From Pholis gunnellus (taxonomy: Eukaryota; Chordata; Actinopteri; Perciformes; Pholidae): a stretch of 64,000 bases of DNA. Under the pieces are notes generated by a model. That model saw only the letters and a list, made by a program, of their open reading frames with translations. It was not told where the DNA came from and made no database searches. Below, one piece after another: positions 14,201 through 22,267 of the stretch. The DNA lies in assembly GCA_910591455.2 (NCBI GenBank), contig OU342814.1:13853303-13917302 (forward strand). Direction: 5' to 3'. The translations under genes were made by a program, and so were the position numbers. Within the stretch, counting starts at the first letter, position 1, and every line of letters starts with the position of its first letter.

Positions 14201-14346
14201 AGAAGTGGGCCTGATGTTTCCTGCGACGTGGTGATGTCAATGATGGGATCATTGTTAGAACAGAAACTGGGGGGTAAGGGGGGAGCAGGGTTAATTTTTT
14301 TTTTCCTCGCTTGCATGGGACAGCATGTGAGGGTGGGAAAGGGAGC
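11211..14346. other. Convergent intergenic / 3' UTR region between stox1 and the zinc-finger gene
   Basis: No coding gene is recognised. Reading the minus strand, AATAAA-type signals (TTTATT on the plus strand) occur at about 13981, 12578 and 12490, so the zinc-finger mRNA could have a 3' UTR of 0.36 to 1.8 kb. The stretch has many homopolymer A/T runs. An 88-codon minus-strand frame (13986-14252) is discussed among the findings. Confidence 0.5.
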
Positions 14347-15996
14347 TCACTGGTCTACATGGATCCTATGATGTCTGGAGAGGGAGGATGAATGGTTAAA
14401 GCCTTTTCCACACTGGGAGCACCTGTATGGTTTTTCAACGGACAGGGTGCGCTGTTTTGGGAAGGCGTTGTTGGGGAATCCCTTCCCTGTGGGCATGGGG
14501 CTGTACTGCTGCGGTGGCGGCTGCGGCGGCTCCGGTTGCTGCTGCTGTTTGTTCTCCAAATGGACCCTCTGGTGCCGAGCAAGGGAGGAGGAGTGATTGA
14601 ATCTTTTGCCACAGTGAGCGCAGGTGTAACTCTTTCCCTCCGAGTGGACTCTTTGGTGCCGGGACAGGGAAGAGGAATGATTGAAGCCCTTATCACAGTG
14701 GTGGCACATGTAGGGCTTGTCTCCCTGCTGGTGCACCCTCTGCTTTGGGGGAGTGCCGTAGGACAAGGTTTTCCCAGGCTGAGGTGGAGAAAACACTGGA
14801 TTCTGCAGATGGGTCTTGTGGTGGCGTGAGAGAGAAGAGGAGTGATTGAAGCCCTTGTTGCAATGTCTGCAGGTGTAGGGCTTCCCTCCGGCATGGACTT
14901 GCTGATGCTTCTTCAGGTGGCGTTTGCGGACAAAACTCTTCCTGCACATGTTGCATTTGTACGGCTTCTCGCCCGAGTGGATCCTCTGGTGCTCTCTCAG
15001 AGTGGCAGCAGCCGCAAAACACTTTCCACACTGTGCACATCGATGGGGTTTGTCTCCGAGCACGACCGCGGCGTGAGTCTTCTGGTGCTGCTTCAGGTTA
15101 GAAGTCGTGGCGAAGCCTTTGCCACACTGGCCGCATGTATATGGCTTCTCGCGTGCGTGAACCTCCTGGTGCTTTTTCAGATGCCTTCTGCGGACAAAGC
15201 TCTTCCTACACTGGGTGCACTTGTAAGGCTTGTCTTCTGAATGCATCTTCATGTGTTCCCTCAAGGTGATCGCGGCAGCAAAGCTCTTACCGCACTCTGA
15301 GCATCTGTGGGGCTTGTCTGGCAAATGGATCATCTGATGAGACTTGAGGCTGAAGGCATCAATTACATCTTTGCCCATAATCTCAACTCCAGGGGGAACA
15401 TAGGGCTTTTCTTTCATATGAATCTTCATGTGCTGTTTGAGGCTGGCCTCCACAGCAAAGCTCTCCCCACAGTGGACACAGATGTACGGGTTGAGGTCCT
15501 TATGGATCTCAAAGTGTTGGTGAAGATCGGCTATGCTGCCAAAAATCTCCCCACACTCGTTGCACTGCAGGCCATGGGCTTCGTGTATGATTACACCGTT
15601 CTCAGACTCCACTGTCAACTCCCCGCCATGGTCAGACTCTACTTTCACCACATGCTCGCTTTCCTTGAGCAGCACCTCGCCCAGCAGAGTCTCGGTTCCC
15701 GACGTCTTGATTTCTGCAGCCGTGAAACAGTGCATCTCACCGTGTTCAACCTTTATGTAATCATGGTCCGACTCCGCTACAATTGCATCCACGCAGGCTA
15801 CAGCACCGAGCTCCGTCCCCAGTCCCTGGATCTTTAAGTCTGAGCCGTGGATCTCCAGTTCTAATCCACGCTTTTCTTCTGTCATGATCTCAGTCTCTGC
15901 TCCGTAGTGAAGGTCGACATGGCTGTGGGCTATGACACACTCCGACCCAAGTGTGTCAAGGCCGGGTGTGTCACATTCAGTCTCTGACTCGGCCAT
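14347..15996 (-). CDS. C2H2 zinc-finger protein, 11 fingers plus one degenerate
   Basis: A single-exon coding region of 549 residues, with its start chosen at ATG 15996-15994 (MAESETECDT, G at +4). The open frame continues upstream, but only a TTG is available there. A splice acceptor at 16117/16118 shows that the exon begins in 5' UTR. Residues 1-140 are acidic and Gly/His-containing with no recognised KRAB, SCAN or BTB domain. Canonical C2H2 fingers begin near residues 144, 172, 230, 258, 286, 318, 346, 374, 429, 457 and 524, mostly with TGEKP-like linkers. A finger at about 200-224 has lost both cysteines but keeps the SLKSHQMIH half. A Gln/Pro-rich linker lies at about 483-500. The protein is probably a nuclear DNA-binding transcription factor; its targets and one-to-one orthologue are unknown. 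I do not recognise a specific gene name. Confidence 0.9.
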   Translation of the reverse strand: MAESETECDTPGLDTLGSECVIAHSHVDLHYGAETEIMTEEKRGLELEIHGSDLKIQGLGTELGAVACVDAIVAESDHDYIKVEHGEMHCFTAAEIKTSGTETLLGEVLLKESEHVVKVESDHGGELTVESENGVIIHEAHGLQCNECGEIFGSIADLHQHFEIHKDLNPYICVHCGESFAVEASLKQHMKIHMKEKPYVPPGVEIMGKDVIDAFSLKSHQMIHLPDKPHRCSECGKSFAAAITLREHMKMHSEDKPYKCTQCRKSFVRRRHLKKHQEVHAREKPYTCGQCGKGFATTSNLKQHQKTHAAVVLGDKPHRCAQCGKCFAAAATLREHQRIHSGEKPYKCNMCRKSFVRKRHLKKHQQVHAGGKPYTCRHCNKGFNHSSSLSRHHKTHLQNPVFSPPQPGKTLSYGTPPKQRVHQQGDKPYMCHHCDKGFNHSSSLSRHQRVHSEGKSYTCAHCGKRFNHSSSLARHQRVHLENKQQQQPEPPQPPPQQYSPMPTGKGFPNNAFPKQRTLSVEKPYRCSQCGKGFNHSSSLSRHHRIHVDQ

Positions 15997-16117
15997 GAGA
16001 ACACACTCCAGCCCCACGACCTCCGTTTTTCTGCCGGACGATGACACACACAAAAAGAATCGGGGGGGATATAGATATTTTTGGTCGGTGCCGCGCTGGT
16101 GCTCTCGTCAGTGAGAC

Positions 16118-17870
16118 CTGCAAAAGAGGGAGAGAAAGCGAAAAAATAACTTTGACAGTAATCATTTGCAGAGCTATTCCTAAAAATGTTTTCCAGTCAA
16201 GTGAGGGTAATTTGTTACTAACACCAAAAATGTTCTTGCCAATTTTACATGATGCAATTTGTCAACATGTTGCAGCTGTTAAATTGTTCCTCTAATACAA
16301 AAAAAAGATTGGTGGTGTTTTGGCAAAATTGTTACTAAATTTGAAATATACGTTATACATTTTGACTGAAAAGATCTCAGGTTTACAACTCTTGACACAT
16401 GCTTCATAAAGATTATCATCCTATAATCACATATGAAGTGAAATAGAGAGAATGTTGCTTGCAGAAGTTTGTCATCAACTCCGCTAGAAAAGGAGCCCAG
16501 GACAGACAGACAGGTGGTGTTTAACCCAAAAGGTGATCACAAGACAAAGGGAATTCCTAAATATTAGAGGACTCCTCTGTACTGTTGTTTATCCATTGGA
16601 CTATGTTCATTTCATCTAAAAAAAAAACTTCTCAGCGTTTGCTGCATTATGCTAAAAACGTAATTTAGTCAAACTGAGCGATGCATAAGCTTGTAGTTTA
16701 ATATATGCATTTTTCTTTTAGGACATGTATCCTATCTGATCATTGGCTTAAAATGAAGTTATTACTTATCAAGCTAAATGATACATCTGCTAGCTTCGCT
16801 TCTCTGGCTTAACGTTGATAAAATCAGAGTGGACCACATCACGATCGAGCTCCCAATTCTGACTTAATCCGCCTTCCAAAACCTGAACGACCTGCACGTT
16901 TCTTTTATCGCCGCAGTTCGCGGTGCATTACCGTTTAACACACATTTAAATGTGTAGGGTCATATAAACAGCACCGCTTTGTTAGTAAACATTGAACCGT
17001 TGGTTGCTAGCCTACAATAACAGCTACAAATAGCCTTCATAGCCGCTAGTTAGCTGGCTATGGTCGAGGGAGGACTGGTTAACAGCTTTGTGTTAGCTGC
17101 TAATGTGTTCGCAATATAGCCCGCTAACTAGCTTCATAGCAAAAGCAACATGCGAGTAATTGCAGAAAAGACTTTAAAGGGCAGCGAAATACTTACATTG
17201 AAATATTAATCTAGATGCGTAAATTTGTGCAGTTCATGACACAACTACCGACGCGGAAATTGTCGTTGTGTGAGTATTAACGGGCCATCTTGTTGTGCCA
17301 CACCAGCACTTCCAGCTAGCCAAGATTACATGCTCGCCTAAGATGGCTGCCGCTAGCTAGTTAGCCGAGTTAGCTTCCGCCCTTCATAACATACTGAATT
17401 AGAGCTGCCCCCGGAGCGATCTCCGAGTAAAGTCAAAACCATGCAACGCTCAGCCAACACGGATATATGGAGACAATAATAAAAACATGTTTAACATGCA
17501 GTGGTTCTGAATACGACGTTGTAGGCTAATGGCAAGTATGTTAGCAAGCTAAGAGCCGCACCGTAACTCCAGCCAGGAGCTGGCTAGCTGAAACAAAGAT
17601 GGCTAACCGTCCGGGCGGTGAATGCTGAGCGAAAAGCCCGGGAAAGGGACGCGTTTTACTTACACAGGAATCCTTGCAAAGACACCAATTCCGCCGCAAG
17701 CTGAGATTGGAAAACGGTAACCGAACAAAAAGACGACAGGGCGAGTACATACACCACAGCTTTGAGATGGCTCCGTGAATAATAAACCTAAAGCCCTCCT
17801 CTACTGCGGCAGCTCCAGACACACACACGACTCCAATGGCGGCCTTGCTGGTGTTAGCGGCTATCCAGCC
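16118..17870 (-). promoter_or_regulatory. 5' region of the zinc-finger gene: possible alternative non-coding first exons and CpG-rich promoter
   Basis: On the minus strand, strong GTAAGT donors sit at 17658-17663 (exon ending 17664) and at 17191-17196 (exon ending 17197). Either could splice to the acceptor before 16117. Three YY1-type cores (AAGATGGC or its complement) occur near 17285, 17340 and 17597, and a CCAAT plus ATGGCGGC element lies near 17835. CpG density rises across 16.85-17.9 kb. Such motifs are common at TSSs of housekeeping and zinc-finger genes. Exon choice and TSS are inference. Confidence 0.5.
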
Positions 17871-18528
17871 GAGACGATGTTAGCGTGCTGGCTACATAGC
17901 CACGATTACAAGCTAACGAGCCAGCTAATCCAGTTTGCTAGCACGGCTAAATGCTGTTCTCCAGTTTAGTATTACGTGTTTTAAAACATCAAGAGCGGAA
18001 GCTTTGCTTAACCGCCCATCCGACCATGTTGAGCTGGGTTTCGCATGCAATGATAAACTGGAGTCCGATGGAAGAAAAGACGACCGGGCCGATTCTACAA
18101 CGAACAAGTCTCTAAATAACCTGGATAAGAGTCAAAGATGAGATAGTTCCCGGTACCAGTAACGTTGTGTCCCGGTGCTTCTCTCTCAGGACAAAATGTA
18201 TCAACCAATGCGAGGCACGGCCTGTGTTTTTCCATTACAAAGTTCGGTACTATCAGAACTGGAGACACAAAACAAACAATACGTTGACTACCACCATAAT
18301 GAATGCATATGATTATAGTCTGTCAAACAGAGCATCCCCTCTGCCTTTACGCCGGTTTTATTAACGATAAAGAAAGTTGAATTTAAAACGATGCATAATC
18401 GCCACGAGTATGGACGAGTACTTGCATATGCACACCCACCTGCTGTACTTTTGCCTTTTGATCGCTGAAGAGAGAGAAAAGGGAGAATCGTTGAGATGCT
18501 TCAAACTCTAGGTGAGAAGGGCTGCTGC

Positions 18529-18552
18529 TTTTTTTTTTTTTTTTTTTTTTTT
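18529..18552. repeat. Poly(T) run of 24
   Basis: Uninterrupted T homopolymer. It could be the A-tail of a minus-strand retroposon, but no element body was recognised on either side. Confidence 0.8.
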
Positions 18553-18639
18553 GCAAGCTGTTGTGAGGCTCGTCAAACTGCTGTGTGCTTCTTCCTCTCT
18601 CTGCCTGCGTGTGTTGCTGGCGCCACAGCTCATCTGGCG

Positions 18640-19012
18640 CCAACGTTGGACGAGCGACGCACTTTAGCTAAAGCAGCTATTGTGTTTCCAATAGAGCTGA
18701 GAGACCAATATCACCCCCTACCGCCTGGGAGACGAACAGGAGCTCACACAGACACACGCCGGTCTGTGCACGGTCCTACCGTGAGGTACTCTCATCTCAT
18801 AACACCGCCACTCTGTTGTTTGCTTGGTTCAATCTTTGCACTACTGTTTAGTTAGTTAATTTAATATTATTCGATTTCATTGTATATACTGTTCATTTTT
18901 TTACATTTGATATTTTTTGCTGTTATTTTTATTGTATATATTGTACATTTATATACTCAATATATAGATATATGTTTACTCTGTTACTTTGATTGCTTAC
19001 CCTTATTAATAA
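18640..19012 (+). mobile_element. Probable 3' end of a non-LTR retrotransposon (LINE)
   Basis: A short frame with a PLPPGRR-type motif, reminiscent of the reverse-transcriptase C-terminus of fish L2/Rex1-type LINEs, is followed by a T/A-rich 3' UTR. It ends in AATAAAG and runs directly into a (TCTA)n tail, the usual microsatellite end of such elements. The body is 5' truncated. The exact family cannot be named from sequence alone. Confidence 0.45.
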
Positions 19013-19014
19013 AG

Positions 19015-19052
<38 letters not shown>
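19013..19052. repeat. (TCTA)n microsatellite, target of the Tc1 insertion
   Basis: About nine TCTA units ending at the TA dinucleotide that flanks the Tc1 element. After the element, TATATATCTATCC (20671 onward) looks like the other half of the same tract. Confidence 0.85.
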
Positions 19053-19266
19053 CAGTGGCTTGCAAAAGTATTCATACCCCTTGAACTTTTCCACATTTTG
19101 TCACATTACATGCCACAAACATAAATATATTTTATTGGAATTTTATGTGAAAGACCAACACAAAGTGTCACACAATTGTGAAGTACAAAGAACATTATAC
19201 ATGTTTTTAAATTTCTTTCACAAATAAAAAACTGAAAAGTGCAGTGTGCAAAATTATTCAGCCCCC
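19053..19266. repeat. Left terminal inverted repeat of the Tc1 element
   Basis: About 210 bases ending at the run of C near 19261-19266. It matches the reverse complement of 20457-20670 with only a handful of differences by eye. Confidence 0.9.
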
Positions 19267-19271
19267 CTGAG

Positions 19272-20278
19272 TCAATACTTTGTGGAACCGCCTTTTGCTG
19301 CAATTACAGCTGCAAGTCTTTTGGTTTATGTCTCTACCAGCGTTGCACATCTAGAGACTGAGATTTTTGCTCATTCTTCTTTGCAAAACAGCTCAAGCTC
19401 AGTCAGATTAGATGGAGAGCGTTTGTGAACGGCGGTTTTCAGATCTTGCCACAGATTCTCGATGGGATTTAGGTCTGGACTTTGACTGGGCCATTCTAAC
19501 ACATGAATATGTTTTGTTTTAAACCATTCCATCGTAGCCCTGGCTTTATGTTTAGGCTCGTTGTCCTGCTGGAAGGTGAACCTCCGCCCCAGTCTCAAGT
19601 CTTTTGCAGACTCCAACAGGTTTTCTTCCAAGATTGCCCTGTATTTGGCTCCATCCATCTTCCCATCAACTCTGACCAACTTCCCTGTCCCTGCTGAAGA
19701 GAAGCACCCCCAGAGCATCATGCTACCACCACCATGTTTGACAGTGGGGATGGTGTGTTCAGGGTGATGTGCAGTGTTAGGTTTCCGCCACACATAACGT
19801 TTTGCATTTAGGCCAAAAAGTTCAATTTTGGTCTCATCTGACCAGAGCACCTTCTTCCACATGTTTGCTGTGTCCCCCACATGGTTTCTGGGGACTTCTT
19901 ATGGTTTTCTTTTAACAATGGCTTTCTTCTTGCCACTCTTCCATAAAGGCCAGATTTGTGGAGTGCACGCCCAATAGTTGTCCTGTGGACAGATTCCCCC
20001 ACCTGAGCTGTGGATCTCTGCAGTTCGTCCAGAGTCACCATGGGCCTCTTGGCTGCATCTCTTGTCAGTGCTCTGCTTGTTCGGCCTGTAAGTTTAGGTG
20101 GACGGCCGTGTCTTGGTAGGTTTGCAGTTGTGCCATACTCTTTCCATTTCCAGATAATGGATTGAACAGTGCTCCGTGACATGTTCAAAGCTTGGGAAAT
20201 CTTTTTATAGCCTAACCCTGCTTTAAACTTCTCCACAACTTTATCTCTGACCTGTCTGGTGTGTTCCTTGGACTTCAT
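19272..20278 (-). pseudogene. Tc1 transposase, DD34E, inactivated
   Basis: The N-terminal part starts at 20278 (MKSKEHTRQ) and contains the paired-like HTH region. The catalytic part holds WSDETK, FQQDNEPKH and DLNPIENLW; by my count 34 residues separate the second Asp from the Glu, so the DD34E triad is present. It is broken by a frameshift near 19895, an in-frame TGA where the family has Trp (after FCKEE, near 19370) and a further downstream stop. The terminal stop would be near 19272. It is therefore a pseudogene. Confidence 0.93.
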
Positions 20279-20456
20279 GGTCCTGTTTGCTCCCCAATAT
20301 TCTCTTAACAAACCTCTGAGGCCGTCACAGAACAGCTGTATTTGTACTGAGATTAGATTACACACAGGTGGACTCTATTTAGTCATAAGGTCAACATTCA
20401 ATCATTCAGCAGTCATCAGGCAACTTCTGAAGGCAATTGGTTGCACTCAGAGAAAA

Positions 20457-20670
20457 GGGGGCTGAATAATTTTGCACACTGCACTTTTCAGTTTTTTATT
20501 CGTGAAAAAAATTTAAAAACAAGTATCATTTTCTTTGTACTTCACAATTGTGTGACACTTTGTGTTGGTCTTTCACATAAAATTCCAATAAAATATATTT
20601 ATGTTTGTGGCGTGTAATGTGACAAAATGTGGAAAAGTTCAAGGGGTATGAATACTTTTGCAAGCCACTG
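20457..20670. repeat. Right terminal inverted repeat of the Tc1 element
   Basis: Inverted copy of 19053-19266, ending GCAAGCCACTG followed by TA. Confidence 0.9.
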
Positions 20671-20699
20671 TATATATCTATCCATCCATCCATCTCAAG

Positions 20700-21030
20700 T
20701 ACAACATAGCAATACCACAGAGCAGAAATACTATTTTTTAAGTAAAAGTCCTGCTTTCAAAATTATACCCAAGTAAAAGTATGAGCATCAACATGTACTA
20801 AAAGTAAAATTAGTCATTGTGCAGAATGCCTTATTTCATAATAATGTATAATGTGTGTACATAACCCCAATGTTGCAGCTTTTATCATTGCATCAAATAA
20901 TATGAGTTCATAATACTGTGAAACAAACCATTTCTCATAATAAGTACTTTTACTTTCGATAGGCCTACTCTTAGTGTATTTTGCTGACAATACCTCTTTG
21001 ATATTTCTTTGGACTGTGAACACAGTGATA
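20700..21030. repeat. Dispersed 'AAGTAAAAGT' interspersed repeat, copy 1
   Basis: Contains AAGTAAAAGTCCTGCTTTC, AGAATGCC followed by TTTCATAATAATGTATAAT, and later AAGTACTTTTACTTT. The same words recur near 59.03-59.3 kb and, in part, at 56.35-56.9 kb. I recognise this as a common percomorph interspersed repeat, probably a non-autonomous element, but cannot name it. Confidence 0.55.
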
Positions 21031-22267
21031 TTAATACTTTCAGACTATTTTCTAAAGCATTTACATTTTTATTTGTGTTTTCCATTAGCTGACCTGGAGA
21101 AACACTTGAGACAAAGTAAGGTAGATATCACAAATAATAATTAATAAATGCCACAATGATAGGCTCTAAACAGCCTAATGTGTTGGGAAAATATAAAAAT
21201 GTAAACTATGGCGTCCTGGCCACATTTGTATAAAAATGCAAAGATAAAGGTTTATAAAGCAGTGCACGAGTAGAGCAGAGCAAGTGAGGCCACTGGCACA
21301 AACTTAGCAGAGGAACAGGGAAGAAACTGAAAGCATCGTGGAAGATGGATGTGTTGAAGTGATCACTCGCGACAAAGCACTACCTAAAGAACAAACTGGT
21401 TTTATAATTATCGCCAATTAGTTGTTAAAAGAGTTGGTTGTGTTTGCACAATAGAGTGGCGTTTCTTATAAAACAGTTTGACAACCCCTGTTTTAGATGC
21501 AACACAGTTCTTTATAGAGGCTGCACAGAGGGGTATATTATTTCATGTAGTAATTAATTAATCCCACAAGATGATGCTGTTGTCCCCATGCCAGTGTTTG
21601 ATGATGTTAGTAAGTGCAGAACATACATATCACAGGTAGAAATCTAAAGATAGACAAAACACAAATGTGATCTTGAAACACATAAACCCAAGTAAAGGTC
21701 ATTCCTTAACAGTGCGGATACAATCAGAGTGAGCTAATGATTCTTGTAGGTAACAGCAGGTAATATCAACACTAAAAATAATGTCGCACTCCGTGAAGGT
21801 TGTTTGTTGAGCTATCCATGCCGTCCTTATCCTCAAATAAGAATAAAAGCGTATACTGTTAAGTTTGACATTTACTTATGAAGTACTGTAGATCAATAAT
21901 GGCTCCTTTTTGAATTTGGTAGTCTCTCCTTTGTCTCAGCTCTGTTTGTTTCAGGCAGCACCTTTGTAGCAACACCCATTCCCTGTCTATTAAATGCCCA
22001 ACCAGGAATACAGGTTTTACGTTGAAAGTAGACCACATAGCCAACATTCTGCCGCACACAGCGTCAGTCACACAGTTTCACTGCAGCTGTTAACTTCAGA
22101 AACAAATTTTTCTCTGTGGACAAGTTTTTGTAGTTTTTGTAGTCTTTTCTTCAGCTGTTGATCTCAACACAGTTAACTCTTAAGAGGTTAACAAATCGCT
22201 GCCGAGCTAAACCACCTGTGGATTTTAATTTTGTTCTCATATCTGCTGGATACGTCTATTTAAAACA
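21031..22267. other. Intergenic DNA and TRIM promoter region
   Basis: No gene or transposon seen. The last 200 bases before 22268 are the likely 5' UTR/promoter of the TRIM gene; a TATTTAAAAC stretch lies a few bases before the ATG and is too close to be its TATA box. Confidence 0.4.

Larger units (their letters stand above)
19053..20670 (-). mobile_element. Tc1/mariner-type DNA transposon, 1,618 bp
   Basis: The element begins CAGTGGCTTGCAAAAGTATT and ends with the inverted complement, with TA on both sides (19051-19052 and 20671-20672). Terminal inverted repeats are about 210 bases and nearly identical. The internal gene on the minus strand is a Tc1 transposase. Near-identical TIRs suggest a fairly recent insertion, yet the transposase is disabled, so this copy would need transposase supplied in trans. 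Confidence 0.95.

Noticed and set aside
14355..15837. ORFs of 115-179 codons in other frames of the zinc-finger exon
   Set aside because: Periodic repetition of zinc-finger codons opens other frames; their periodic content follows the finger repeat.
16051..16053. TTG start giving a 568-residue zinc-finger protein
   Set aside because: An ATG with G at +4 lies 57 bases downstream (15996-15994); non-ATG initiation is not needed.
19503..19767. Plus-strand ORFs within the Tc1 element
   Set aside because: They are antisense to the transposase.
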